Notes under the pieces: generated by a model
Database searches by the model: none
Seen by the model: the letters and a program-made list of their open reading frames with translations, nothing else
Told to the model about the DNA's origin: nothing
NCBI GenBank assembly: GCA_001599975.1
Contig: BCIO01000001.1
Span: forward strand, 4,089,631 to 4,153,630
Length of the DNA stretch: 64,000 bases
Source: Cystobasidiopsis lactophilus
Lineage: Eukaryota; Basidiomycota; Agaricostilbomycetes; Agaricostilbales; Chionosphaeraceae
Direction: 5' to 3'
Part shown: positions 21,953 to 33,752 of the stretch, one piece after another
Layout of the letters: each line of letters opens with the position of its first letter
How positions within the stretch are numbered: the stretch's first letter is position 1
Made by a program: the position numbers and the translations under genes

Positions 21953-23457
21953 TTAAGATAATGATACAAGCACGAAGATAAGACCAAATCCAAAAGCAGA
22001 AATTGCATGCTGATGAGTGGTGGCGAAAGCTGAGGAAGATGCTGGGTTGGTTTCGCCACCGTCCGTGGCCGTCGCGGAGGGTAAATCTGTTGCGCCGGTA
22101 GGATCGTCTGTGGGTATGTCGATACTCGCCGTGTCTGTAGAGTTGCCGCCACCGGTAGTTGAATTGCCACCTCCAATGTCCGTTGGCAGCGTCGTGTTCG
22201 AGCTCCCGCCGTCCGTTGGAACCGTGACATTCCCCGTCCCAGCAGCAGTGCTCGTCGCTGCCGGTCCAGACATTGTGTTGAGCATGTTACTGCCTGTAGC
22301 GCCGGCTGGCGCACCAATGCCGGGAGCCCACTGAGGGCTCGTCAGTATCTGCCCCTAGAAACGCAAGCAGATTGGCTTACTGCGTCAACAGGCAAAGTCG
22401 CTCCGTCAGTGTACACGAATGGTGGGTTGACGGGGGTGACGGTGCGAGCACCGGTGGCATCGATGGCCAACTTAATACCTGGATTTCTAATGAGCTTCTT
22501 TCGCAGCAGCCAGGGAAATCGAGGCACTTACCAGGAGCTTCTTGGACAGACGGCACCCAATGGACCGGGTTTGGTGGTGCGGCGGGGTACGCTCGTTCAG
22601 GATAAGTTTGGTAAGTAGAGGCTGCGAACGTCGGCGCTCCGTTGGCCGATGTACCGTCGACTGTGCTGGTGATGTTTCCGCATGCCAGCATCGTTCCGTC
22701 CGCTTGATGAATGACAATAGAGCGCCCGAGGACGCTGTAGTCGGCGGGCCAGAAACGTAAGTAGCCGTCTGGGTCGCCATTGTTAGAGACCGCTCCCGAC
22801 GCGGTGCCTTGTAGTGGGCCTTTCTTTCCAGCGTAGTCGCCTTCCATACAGAGCTGTTATCCGACCAAGGATAGACAGACAGTCAGAGACAACAAAGGTG
22901 CGAAGCCGTTATAGCCGAGAGAGGGAAATGGACATACCCAAGGAGTCGTGTTGGGGCAAGGGGACACGCCAAGCATAGGATCAAGATGTCCTCCGGCAGT
23001 TGCACAACTGTTGGTTGGGCCGTGAGAGAAGGACAGAAGGAGAGAGATTTGGATCCGGAACGCACTCGCCACTGGAAGCGATGGGATTCTGCGAAGGCAC
23101 AGTCAGCGCTCTGTACCCCGTACCCCAATGGGCAGTTTCCATCTCACCACATGGACATGATAAGCTGCCCCACCGGCTCAGCTCACGCCAAAACGAAATA
23201 GGGAAGAAGGCTCTCACGATAGGAACCGGGAGGCAGGCCTTTCGCTATGTTCATGCTGATGGCAGTGCCGCCGTCAGTCCACGTCAAGGTCGCTACGCCA
23301 ACTAGTCAGATAATCGCTGATGACGAGGTATGAGAGGAGAAGACGGACCGGTTCCAGCGACGGTCCCTGCTGGATTCGCAATGGCCGCCATGGCAGTCAG
23401 CGCCGCATTGGCTACTGACGCGGCCGTCGTCAGGGCAAAGATTAACCGGATCGTCAT
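21953..23457 (-). CDS. Cu-only superoxide dismutase-like GPI protein (paralog B)
   Basis: Start ATG at 23457 gives a signal peptide MTIRLIFALTTAASVANA. Joined exons read VATLTWTDGGTAISMNIAKG, LPPGSYPYHVHV (the HxH copper ligands), NPIASSGDCATAGGHLDPML (third His), CMEGDYAGKKGPLQG, then LRFWPADYSVLGRSIVIHQA (fourth His) and GTMLACGNITS. This is the pattern of fungal extracellular Cu-only SODs, which dismutate superoxide at the cell surface using copper without zinc. A Thr/Gly/Asn-rich stalk and a hydrophobic C-terminus (FGFGLIFVLVSLS) imply GPI anchoring. About seven exons, stop TAA at 21953-21955. It is the intact member of a tandem pair. Confidence 0.82.
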
Positions 23458-24008
23458 AGCACAGGGAGGAAAGGAATGTTAGGGTTGGTGGTGGGCTCGA
23501 AGGAAACCATTGCGGACGCAAGGAAGGCGAGAGGGGAACAAAGGGAACAGCGAGGCCACTTCGAAGGGGCAAAGCTTTGCCAGCAGTTGACTGAAGGCCA
23601 CGATCCAGCAGGCGATTCAGCTTGGCCTTTCGGAGGCGCCTGCGGGCAGCGGCCTTGCTGGACAAGTCGACATCCACTTCCAACCGAACGCGTAAAAATA
23701 GGCCAGAAGGCGTCCAAGGTCCGCAGTCCTTCTACGTCCTTTGCACTTCTAGAGACCATGGGCAAGAGCAATGGGGCAAGAGGCTACCGAATCAAGCATT
23801 TTCAAAGGCAGCGAGAGACGCGGGCCAAGGGCAATTTCAACCAGAAGGCGGCGTCCCGTTTGAACCTCACTTCCAAGGACGTGTCGTAACGAAGCGCACG
23901 GACGAGTCAAACAGAGGCAAATGCAAGGATCCAAGAAAAATGCATAGGTTCGTTGGGGGAGTACAAAAAACTTGCGCGAGTGGGTGGCGCTCGCGATTGA
24001 TGGTGGTG
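23458..24008. other. Intergenic with a doubtful small basic ORF
   Basis: 551 bp between the SOD-like gene start and the La gene stop. On the plus strand an ATG at 23758 opens a 43-codon basic frame (MGKSNGARGYRIKHFQRQRE...) ending TAA at 23887-23889. There is no family match and no support beyond composition. The rest should be the promoter of paralog B. Confidence 0.3.
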
Positions 24009-26060
24009 CTATGCCTCGACTTTGGGCTTCTTGGCTTCCGACGCCCCTTCCCCGTCGTTTTCCCGTTCCCGCTTGGCACTGGCAGCAGGCGCGGCCTCGG
24101 AGGTGGTGGTGGACTCTTCAGTCTTGGGTTTCTTCGCCTCTGGTTCTTTCTCCGCGTCCCGGTCCCTCGAGCGCTTGTTCGCTGTTCGTCCTAAGTCAGA
24201 AAAAGCATCCCCAAAAGAGATGAAGGGAGAGAAGGACGAACAAGACCTGTCATCCCTTCGATCGCCACCGCGTCCACCTCGGCCCCGTCCGCGCCCACCA
24301 CGGTGGCCCGAATCTCTATCGCGGCGGTTGTTGTCGCGGTTGTCGCGGAAGTTGACCTTGTCCTCGCCCTTGGCCTCGATGGCAGCGAAGAAGGTGGCGC
24401 GGTCCAAGTGGTACGTCTTTTCCTCTTCCTCTGTTCAACCCAACACCTCAATCTCAAGAAGAGATGAAAGGGGGAAAAGGGACGAACCGGTCAAACGCGT
24501 CCAAGTGAGAGGTTCGGAGCTGCCACCGGCTTTGAGCGAGGCCGAGCGGATCTGGTCCAGCTTGTCGTCGGACACGGGCTCGCGGAAGCCGACTTTGCCG
24601 CCCGAGGTGCCGTCGTCGTGCTTGACGTACGTGGGCGCGTGGATCTTGAACAGGTCCCTCTGCATCCGTCACAGCCCGGACATCAGAGAGGAAGGTCTGA
24701 TGAGGAAGGGAAGGGACGCATACCTTGAGGTCGAGAAAATTGAAGTCGCTCTGCCCGACGCCTTCGAAAGCGAGGACCGAGTCCTTTTTGAACTCCAAGC
24801 TGTCCGGGTCGGCCAACTTGCCTTCGGGCGTCACTTTGTACTTGGCGCCCTCGTACGAGATGAACCGCTCCTCGCCCTCTGCCATCGGGCCTTTGCCGGG
24901 GATGGTGTTGCCGCCCTTGGAGTTGTGCTTGGCCTGCCGGGCCTCGTGCTTGAGCTCATGGAAGGCGTTGAACCGGACGGGCGCGGTCGGGTCCTTCTCC
25001 CGCCGGTGCGACGGGTCCGAAGGGTCGATCCCCTTTTCTTCGTTTTTCATGTCCATGTAGCCTTTCCTGTGAAGCCAAATCCATTTGAGAACTGATTTGT
25101 TCTAAGGCAGGAGAGGCAAACGCACTTGGTCATGACCAGCAGCGGCTCGTCGACGCCTTCGAAAGTGGGCTTGGGGTCGAGGGCGAGGAAGGCTTTGGCC
25201 AAGTCTTCATTGGCGAACTCGACGAACACCGATCCCTGTTTGTCCAAACCATCTGAGATGAGAACCAACACCATCTTAGAAAGTAGGGCAAGGAGACAAA
25301 CCTTGAAAGGCCGCTTGTCATCCTGCCTCTTGTCGTTCCCGCCCTCTCTGCGCATGCGGACCTGGTTGATGGGGCCCCAAGTGCCGAACCAGTCCTCAAT
25401 CTCCTCCTGCAGCGTGCCCCGCCCTTCCTCCGCCGGGAAGCCCTTGGCGTACACGGACCTAGCCAAGATGGTTTCCGGCGAGACTTGGGAGATGGGCCTG
25501 GTGCGGCGGACCTTGGTGCCGTGCGCGTCGACCTCTAGCAGGCTGGAAGCGTGGGTGCGGACGGCGGCTGCGACCTTGGCCAGGCCCAAGGCTTGGTAGG
25601 GCCGCATCCGCTTGAAGCTGAGGATGGTGGTCAGCGTCACCCAGCCCGTCCCCGGTGCGCTGGTGCGTTGGGCCGTGGGCAAGGAGTTTTGCGAGGTCGA
25701 GAAGAGGAACTTGTCAAAGGGCAGGTTGGCGTCCGAGAAGTAGAACTCGACTGTTTTTGTGCAAACCGACGTAAATTTTAAAGCTGGGGCCGTTGACTAG
25801 GGAGGACATACGCTGCCGGGCTAGCTTGACATACTTCTGCAGCGTCTCTTTGCTGTCTTCCTCCTCAGCCTCGACCACTGTGCAGCGTTCTGGACGGTGA
25901 GTGACAATTGACAGGCAGTGAAGACGCAACGCACCAGCTTCGACTTTGGACTCGACCGGAGCCTCAGCGGCAGGCGGCGGGCTGTGCTTGCTACTTTCGA
26001 TAGTCGCTCATGGACTAATGTAGGGAAAACAACGCACTTGACTTCTGCTTCTGCGGACAT
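24009..26060 (-). CDS. LHP1: La ribonucleoprotein (Lupus La homolog)
   Basis: La binds the 3' UUU-OH of new RNA polymerase III transcripts and protects tRNA and U6 precursors. After MSAEAEVN and two short introns, the La motif reads SKETLQKYVKLARQLEFYFS, DANLPFDKFLF, then LTTILSFKRM and ILARSVYAKGFPAE, which leads into RRM1 (GSVFVEFANEDLAKAFLALD). A second folded part with FERFISYEGAKYK-like sequence and DLFKIHAPTYV follows, then an Arg/Gly tract (HRGGRGRGRGGRGGDRRDDR) and a Lys-rich tail (AKKPKTEE, KKPKVEA) as nuclear signal. Six or seven introns. Stop TAG at 24009-24011. The RGG tract may give extra RNA contact; that is inference. Confidence 0.9.
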
Positions 26061-26283
26061 CGTTGGACCGCTCCAAGTCATTTCAGGTGCACCCGCAGAA
26101 ATTTCTTGAGCTGTCACGGATCACCCTGAAGAATTACAGACTGGTGACAGAAGCGCACCTCCACAGCCAATTTGACAGGTTGCTTCAAGACGGTCAAGCT
26201 CCCACCAAACATGCTTTGAGACGAGTGTAGCCCCGGCGCCAGAAGTCCTGGTTCCCGCGCTCTCCCCCGCGCGCAAGAAGACG
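26061..26283. promoter_or_regulatory. Divergent promoter, La / MFS gene
   Basis: 223 bp between two outward-facing starts. No TATA-like element is evident, and open frames across it are not protein-like. Confidence 0.4.
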
Positions 26284-27978
26284 ATGACAGCGCTCTCGAG
26301 GACAAGGCGGGACATGCTGGCCACAGCTTGCGCCTGCCTCTTATCAGTCGGCTCTCACTATGGCCAATTCATGGTCGGGCCCTTGAAAACCGACTTGTCC
26401 AAGGACGACGGCATCTCCTCCCTGACGTTCGCCTCCTTCCTCTCCGCCTTGTCCATCCTCAACACCATCACCCCCTTGCTCTCTGGCTTGCTCTTGCCCA
26501 AGTTCGGCCTGGCCAGAACCGGCGTGTTCGCCACTGCTGTAGTCTCAATAGGCCAAGCCATCGTCCTAGCCGGCCAAGCGACCACCAACTACCGCGTCTT
26601 GCCCACCATCTTTGGCCTCTCCCTCTTCTCCTGCGCCTTCTCTCCTTTACTCGTAGTCCAAGAATCCATCCTCCTCTCCAACGTCGCTCCGGAGAAGGCC
26701 GGCCTGTGGATCGCCATCGGCTTGTTCAATAACAAAATCACCTCCTGGGTCGGCTCCGTCTCTGCTGTGCCCTTGTACGAGGCGTACGGCCGAACAGCGC
26801 CTTTTATCACCGCGTTTGGCCTGTCGTTGGTTTCACTCTCAGCGGCGGTGGTGCTGTCTAGGTTGTTGGGGCCAGAAGAGGAAGGGAAGGGGCATGGAGG
26901 AGGCGAGATCAAGATGGTCAACCTCAAGGAGACGTGTGGCTTTGGAGATGCCTTTTGGGCCTACGCCATCTTGTGTTCGTTGTCAGGCGCGAACTGGTAC
27001 GCTTTCGTGCCCCTCTCGACGTGAGTCTCCTCCCGCACTTCATAAGTTTTCGATTTTGCCCGAGAGCTTATGTTTCCGGTCATTTTCGGCTCACAGATCG
27101 CTGTTAGAAGGCATATTCAACACCACGCCGTCCATGTCGTCCGCTATCGCTTCCGTCATCCTCTTCAGCAGCGTCATCCTCTACTTACCAGTGTGAGACT
27201 TGCTCCTCCCTAAGAAAGCTCGTTCCTTTCTCAAGTGTCGGTATGGGTCTCACAGAGGCTACTCAGTCGATAAGCTCCCATTCAACGGCGTGTTCTACTT
27301 CATCCTCCTCTCCGCCTCTTTAACCCTCTTCAGCCTCTTGTTGCTCTGGACGAGGATCCTGGGAGACCCCTTGCTTTCCGTCCTACCTTATGCCTTGGGC
27401 TTTGGGTATTCCCCGCTGTTGACCGTGGTGTCGGCTTCGAGGATCGTGGAGAAGAAGAATGTGGCCATGGCGCTGGCTGTGCATAAGAGCTTAGGTCAGT
27501 GTCGCTTGCTCCCGCATCACGAGTCTTGTTCTTGATGGTGTCTTTTGTCCGACGCTGACAGAAATGGCTGGAGCAACAATGTGAGTTTCACCAAGTTTCA
27601 AAATGGGGGCGAAAAGAGCCGAGATTGAGGGCTTGCCCGTGGTCCAGACAACAAACAGTCGCCGGCTGGATCCTGCGCGGCGGGGAGACGCAAGCCAACA
27701 ACTTCCTCGTCCTCCGCATCTTCGTCCTCATCAACGTCGCCCAATGGGCCGCCGCCTTCGTCTTCTACCGCAAAGGCCGCGCCCAGCAGCACACTTACGA
27801 AGCGGTGGCGGACGACATCGAGCTCAGCGTTACACCTAAACCCGAGCTGGATAATACGTCGGCTAGGGCGCCAGTCTCCGTCGAGGAGCTCAAAAGAGGC
27901 CGAGTGTGCTTCTACGTTTGCGCCTCGACCGTCGGGGTGGCTTGGCTGGCCTTTCTGACCTCTACCATCTTTCGCTGA
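26284..27978 (+). CDS. Major facilitator superfamily transporter, MFSD1-like
   Basis: A first exon of about 245 codons encodes repeated hydrophobic helices: RDMLATACACLLSVGSHYGQ, GISSLTFASFLSALSILNTI, LSGLLLPKFGLARTGVFATA, and SPLLVVQESILLSNVAPEKA. Later exons add SSAIASVILFSSVILYLPV, FNGVFYFILLSASLTLFSLL and NNFLVLRIFVLINVAQWAAA, giving about 12 helices. A central hydrophilic loop (GPEEEGKGHGGGEIKMVNL) lies between the halves, as in MFS proteins. The short loops and GQATTNYRVLPTIFGLSLFS resemble the MFSD1 group, lysosome/vacuole proteins in animals. Substrate not inferable. Stop TGA at 27976-27978, only 51 bp from the convergent asparaginase stop. Confidence 0.72.
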
Positions 27979-28029
27979 ACCCCCACCCGTCGAGTCGACA
28001 TCTAATACAAGAAGGGAGGAGAGGGGGTT

Positions 28030-30284
28030 TTAGCTAAGCGCTATTTCCCAAGCTGCCACCTGGTCTTTGAGCCCTCTCTGGCGGGCCAAATCCAGCTCGA
28101 ACGCCGCTCGACCCGAGCGCACCTCCTCCTCTTCATCCAAATGCGCGCCGGCCTCCTTCAACAGGTGCGCAATCTCCACAGAACCCTGGCTGGCCGCCAC
28201 CCACAATGCTGACCGGTTTGAAATAGGCCCTTTGACATGGATTGAGCAGCCGGTCTCCAATAGCAGGCGGACGTTGGCTAAGCAGTTGTTGCGGACGGCA
28301 ATTAAGAGAGGCGGGTAGCTGGAAAGACTGGGGGAGTTGAGCAGGTCCAATGGGATCGGCTCGACAGAGTCTAGTAGAGTCTTGAGGGACGAGTCGTTCT
28401 GCGCGGCGGCTCGGGCGAGTAAGAGTGGGAGGATGGTGTGGGAGAGCACTTGGGCTTCGTTGGGCGAGAGTCGGGAGGCGTTTTGCAATTCCGACCCGGC
28501 GCCACCGCCAGCGCTGGAGGAGGAGGACGACTTCCATTTGAGAAGGTGCTCGTACACCGTCACCCACGTGTCTTCCTTTTGCCCGGAAGCCTTCTGGATG
28601 GAGGAGACTAGAGGTGTGAGCTCCCCTCGAAGTGGGCGGCCGAGCAGGGTTTTGAGCTCTTGCCGGTCGAGGTCAGTCCGACCGAGGAGGTAAGCCAGCT
28701 TGGCCAAAGCGCACTGTGTCATGACGGATTCTTGAAAGAGCTCTTGGGGTGCCTGTAGCGGGGTCTCGAACGCACCTCGACAGTCATGTCCAAGCCGGAG
28801 ACGATGCCAATGTCGCTCAAATGCTTGCCCGCCTCGTAGATATCCGACACGGAGCCTTTGCGGCATTGAGAGATGTTGACAATCATCTGGTTGGATGTGA
28901 GGATGAGCTATTGGTGAAGATCCTTGATAAAGGCTGGGCGCTCACCACTCCGCGCTGGATGGCCTCCTTGAAGGCGCCAATGACGTCTGCCCTCCTAGTG
29001 CAATTGCCGGCTCCAAAAGTCTCCAACACACAGCCCTGTGTTGGTCTGTGTTATGAATGCGGCGTTAACCCTGGAGCCTGGGAAGTTCGGGTGGCACAGG
29101 ATAACGCACTCTGCTAATGCACCGCGAATCACGGCTCCAGTGATGCCAGGATACAGCGCCAAGCGGGTGACATTTGGATTTAGTGTGTGGTGCACTTGCA
29201 ACGAGCGAAGTCTTGTAGGCCGCTCTGTGGGAAAGTTGACGCGCCGGTCCAACGAGCGGGAAAGGGACGGGGCGAAGTGACGTACGAATCTGATCCCATC
29301 TGACATCGATGTCCACCCCAGAAATAGCTAAAGGAGCCAAGTTGGGCGAGTCGAAAGCGTCAAAGTCGAAGGACGAGACTTTTTGCGTTCGATTGCCCCT
29401 GAAGAGCGCGTCGTTGAAGTAGAGCGTGACTTCCGGGATGACGAAGGACCTGGCGATGGACAGAGCGCCGAGCAGGTTGTCCACCGCGTCGTTGCGCAGC
29501 TCGGACAAGGGGATTTGGGCGCCCGTGATGATGCAGGTCTTGCCCAGGTCTTCCAGCAGAAAGCTGAGGGCAGAGGCGGTGTAGGCCATCGCATCCGTTC
29601 CGTGTAAAATCAAAAAGGCATCAAAGAGCTTGTAGTTACGCTCGATCTCCTGGGCGATGCGGATGTAGTCGTTGAGCTGTCGGTTCGCAAAGGATTTTCA
29701 TCAGTTGAAGCAGCGCTGTGGTGCCAGGTTCAAGCACCAACCTCGACTTCAGAAGAATCAATGAGCTCTTCAAACTCGTAGATGACATATCGAATCCTGG
29801 ATCCCGAATGGTCTCTGGGCGAAAGCAGACAAGGCAGGCTCTGTTGGCCTTTTGCCGTGTTGACGGTGAGGGTGGGCACTTTGGAAGGCTCTGCATCTTC
29901 TGGAATCACATTGGGCGTGGAATGACCCGAGCTCCAGGCTTTGTAGGCCGGCACCGAGTACGAGTGGGAGCCGAGGTGGACTTGATTGGGGTCGTTGAAC
30001 CTGGCCTGGGTTCGAAGGCTGTCGATGCATCGCGCAGTGCTTCAGAATATAGATATCGAGGCTTTGGGCAACGGAAGAGAGCTCAACTATTCGTAGAGGA
30101 AGCCTGGTGCGACAGTGTAGCCTTGCGAATCCGACAACATGCCTATAGTCCCCCCTGAGTAAAGCACAAGTAGCTTAGATTCTCCAGTATAGGCTGGTTC
30201 GTGCGAGCGTTGGTACTCCGCCACAGAGTTGGACCGCCGGACGGACCGCGTCTGCTGCGACGAGGTTTGCGAGGGGGAGCTCAT
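28030..30284 (-). CDS. Type I L-asparaginase with C-terminal ankyrin repeats
   Basis: The enzyme hydrolyses asparagine to aspartate and ammonia. The first catalytic Thr motif is in LLVLYSGGTIGML and the second in ILHGTDAMAYTASALSFLLE, followed by CIITGAQIPLSELRNDAVDN and LYFNDALFRGNRTQKVSSFD, all typical of the type I family. Further on are GCVLETFGAGNCTR and IVNISQCRKGSVSDIYEAG. The C-terminal third reads SSYPPLLIAVRNNCLANVRL and RSALWVAASQGSVEIAHLLK, recognisable ankyrin repeats, the same arrangement as in animal ASPG and some fungal enzymes. No signal peptide, so cytosolic. ATG at 30284 gives MSSPSQTSS. About eight introns; stop TAA at 28030-28032. Confidence 0.88.
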
Positions 30285-30726
30285 TCTATCGAGACTCAAG
30301 CGGGCAGAGGTTCTTGTCGTGCGCCGATACAGGAAGCTGACTGGAGGTCTGGCGAGAGCGGGCCAACTTCAAGCGGCTCAGTTCCATTTGACGAAGCAGG
30401 CAAATTCGCCACCGCCGTTGGTGCCGCTGAACGACCAGCCGGGTTTGTATATGGTGGGGGCTTCTTGCTGGTTAACGGGTCGCCGTGATAAAGGGTACTT
30501 CAAGACGAAAGGGAAACAAAAGATGTATTGCACTGAAAAAAGGTCAAGAGAGGGCGCTGCAACAGGTCGAGACGTTGCCCCTATTTTCTAAGAGGGAGCG
30601 CTTGGGTCGTCTGAAGGCCTTGCAGAATGTTCAAGAGGTGGCGGTAGCATACTCCCTTGATGTTCGCTTGGGCGGGGTTGCGGCTCGTTTTAGAGGCAAG
30701 GTTCAGGGTAAAATACTTGGGTACTA
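30285..30726. other. Intergenic, two same-strand minus genes
   Basis: 442 bp upstream of the asparaginase start and downstream of the next stop. Plus-strand open frames here have no recognisable content. Nothing else seen. Confidence 0.35.
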
Positions 30727-32779
30727 TCACAGCGATCTAAAGAAGACTTTGTCCGTGAGCTCGAAAGGGGCCGGCACCACGCAACTCACAGCCTGAACGA
30801 TGCCAGTAGCCTGGAGATATGTCTTCAAGGCTTCGCCGTGAGCGCCTATGCAATGAGCGTCGAGCTGGTAGGCCATCTGAATTCCTTTCATGTGAAATAG
30901 AGCAAGATAAGTCAGAAGGGAAACGCCGACCTGATTCAAAGTCCAACACAGGGGGCCATGAGCAGCCCGAAGAGCCGTTCTATAGCTCTCTTCGCCGATC
31001 CTCTTTCGTCCAATGAATCTCTCGAGCTCCTGTGTTTGGACAGCATTGAGTGGTGAATATTCACTAGAGGTTTCAAATTCACCCTTTCCAATGGAGCGAT
31101 CATTTCTGAAAGGGGGGCGCCTATCTGTTCAACTACCTGGCGGAAGGCTTTGACGCTTTCGACAGTGAGGCGCTCTTCCAAAGGTCTGACGACAAATTCG
31201 ATGGTGCTGACTGTGCTGACGGTGGCTTGAATCGCTACCAAAATCTGGTTGCTAGATTCCATGAATGCCAACAGAATCTTTGCGGCCTCGATGTGGTTCC
31301 TCATCTTGCTCCGTTTCGTCAAGGTCACATCCAGTATCAATATAAACACCAATGCCGCACTAGATCAATAATAGGAATGTGCTTCTGGTGGCTGCCGGAT
31401 TGGATTTGGGTTCCGAGCTGACGCTATCCATGGAACAATTTGAACAGCCAGTCGAAAGGGTTTGCGCTTACTTCGTAGACACGAGATTCAGCCCCTTTCA
31501 GAACGTTAAAAAGGGGGCTGAGCAGTGTGTGTCGAGCGACCTCGTCAGTTGGCATGGCAACTCCTTTGTGGGTGTGAGCGAAAGCTGTCGCAGCTTCCCG
31601 AACGAGAGAAGCATCCTGAGTAGAAGAGATTGGAAGGCAAGCATAATGCCTAGCGGTCTCGCTTACTTTGCGGAGAGCATGGGTGGCTGGAAACGTCTCT
31701 GCGAGGATTCCCTCGTCAGAAAGGTCGTGCAGCCCACTAAGATTGGGAAAGTACCTATCATGCCATCCAACTTCGCATGGAAGTCGTACTCAGCTGGAAC
31801 AATCTCATTGTAGGTGCTGTGCACTCTCTGCAGCCTGTCGTTGAATTCGGCGTCGGACGTACGCGCTCCAACTGGCCCAATCTGAGCGGGAAGCTGAGTA
31901 TCGGCGTACATGATGGCGAGCGAAGTTGTTCAGGGAAGCGTGACAGATCCGCGAGTTCGTCAAGCAATGCTGGCAGTCAGCGAGCGACTTGTCGGCTTTC
32001 AGCTTGCACGAAAGCTGAAGGAAAACGCACTGGATGAATCAAACGACCTCTTCGAAGGCTGGTGGTTGCAGGGAAACGAAAGAGCGCCGACCGTCGCGCA
32101 GGTTGGTGGCAAATAAAGCCCAGAAACCGTCATGCCTGCTGGCATTCCTGAAACACGATCTTCCCCGAATCCATGGCCCAGGCCACTCTTCTTGATAGTG
32201 GTGGCAAAACGTACAGCATTTGCAATCCGTTGAGTGTCGCTCGCCATGCGGCATCACTTTTGAGCCCTTGAATGCCAAAGCGCTGCCTCGACATCCATTA
32301 TCCCTTTGTTTTGCCACTTCTGTACATTCAACAAGCTCATATTGACAGTCCTGGCGCTTGGGTAATGCAGAGCCATAGCCAACATGGGCATCAAGAGGGC
32401 AACCGTCAAAAAGCAAGCAGTCCCAGGAGCGACGCAGCAGGCGTGAGGACAGCAAAGGACTTTTGGGAGCCGGCAAAGACACTTCTTTCGAAAACCTGGA
32501 AGCATCAGCGACTTGAGGCAGGACGCAATTGGCACAGAGAGGAAGGCAGCATTCAGCAGCGCGCAGCCGGCGCCGCCCATGAGTTCTTGAAGAGTGCCAG
32601 GAGAAGGGTGGCGTTCCTGCGCAATAGGGGGAAGCGCAGCAGCCACATAGTTCTCCAACAAGTTCAACGCGCGAGAGCAAGAGCTCGCCTCACAAAGCAA
32701 GCGCTTTGCCACCGGCTCGAGGACGTTTACCCGCTCAAAACCGCGCCGACAAGAGGCCCAAAAATGCTAGAACGAGCAT
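30727..32779 (-). CDS. Unknown multi-exon protein, possibly membrane-associated
   Basis: Several exons with protein-like composition follow one another on the minus strand: an upstream exon reading LLCEASSCSRALNLLENYV and LTVALLMPMLAMALHYPSAR; SDTQRIANAVRFATTIKKSG; FNDRLQRVHSTYNEIVPAEY; DASLVREAATAFAHTHKGVA; HIEAAKILLAFMESSNQILV; and a last exon ending APFELTDKVFFRSL at 30727. Intron ends of the usual type separate them. Two hydrophobic stretches in the first exons suggest membrane association. I do not recognise a family. The 5' limit (ATG at 32779, MLVLAFLGLLSAR) is tentative because its splice phase is unresolved, and some exons may be missed. Confidence 0.45.
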
Positions 32780-33040
32780 CCTTTTGTAGGATGTAATTTC
32801 AAGAGAGGGCTGGCAGCACTTTTTGTGCGCTTGATTTAAAGGGAGAGAATCCTAGAACTGAACCTCGAGACCCAAAAGCAACCCCAGGTCTTACAACATT
32901 TTTGGAAGTCTAGAGAGGGCACCAAGCCGAAACAGCAAGATAAAACGTCGTCGAGCGAGAGAGAGAGTATACTGAGGGTGGTGGAAGGGTTCTAGGATCG
33001 GCGGGTTTTGTATAATGTGGTGGTGGTGGTGGCGTCGTTC

Positions 33041-33752
33041 TTAGGCGGCGGGGGCTTCTTCCTCGGCCTCCTCTTCCTCCTCATCTTCGCCCTCGTCCTG
33101 TGCGTCGAGTGTACGGTCAGCCAGTCGAAACGGGCTAAAGGGGCAGATACAACGCACCTTGGACTCATCCGGGTCCTCAGCCGGGGGAGCGGCCTCCTCG
33201 TCCTCCTCCTGTGGCGTGTGTTCAGCTACTATTCACATTGAATCAGTTAGTGAACAGCAGACCCACCTCATCTTCGGGGCCCTCGTACTCGTCGTTCAAC
33301 TTTTTCTGAATGCGCGCAAAGTGGTCAGTGACGAATTCGCGCTCCAAACGACGCGTCAAATCCAGCGCACATAGTCGTAGGTCTTGCCACCTGTTCGTAC
33401 CACTCATTTTAGCTACTAGAAGCAGCTGTCAAGGGAGGGAAGGCCACGAACGAGTGCGGCGGCCGGTATCGGGCAGGATGTTGGTCTGGTCAATCTCGGC
33501 GAGGTCCTCTGTTCCAACAATCTCCACTCAGCATCCTGGGGGCGGGGTTGCTAGTGCAAGGGGAAGTCACGAACCCTCCTCGAACTCCTCGTTGGTCACA
33601 TCGGGGTCGACCTCAGCGTCAGTCTTGACCCTGGCGCACATAAACGTGCCATTGAGCGCGTCGTCCTCGCTCCAAAGGCCAAGGGCTCACTTCTTGTTGG
33701 CGACGTCCTCGGTGGCCTCGGCGTCGCGCTTCGTTGGGCTAACGTCAGTCAT
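33041..33752 (-). CDS. CHZ1: CHZ1-like histone chaperone (H2A.Z-H2B)
   Basis: Six or so short exons give a small acidic protein: MTDVSPTKRDAEATEDVANK, then KTDAEVDPDVTNEEFEE, EDLAEIDQTNILPDTGRRTR, GKTYDY, REFVTDHFARIQKKLNDEY, and an extremely acidic tail (EDEEEEEAEEEAPAA, stop TAA at 33041-33043). The run E-D-L-x-E-I-D followed by G-R-R-T-R-G-K matches the CHZ motif of Chz1, a nuclear chaperone that carries H2A.Z-H2B for exchange by SWR1. The extra acidic C-terminus would also suit histone binding. Total about 125 residues, small as expected. One proposed intron is only about 29 nt, so that junction is doubtful. Confidence 0.55.

Noticed and set aside
23758-23889. 43-residue basic ORF as a ribosomal-protein-like gene
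   Set aside because: Short and basic but with no match to any small ribosomal protein I know; kept only as a note in the intergenic entry.
32941-33010. GAGAGA-rich tract as a microsatellite
   Set aside because: Only a few GA repeats (GAGCGAGAGAGAGAGTA), too short to call a repeat array.
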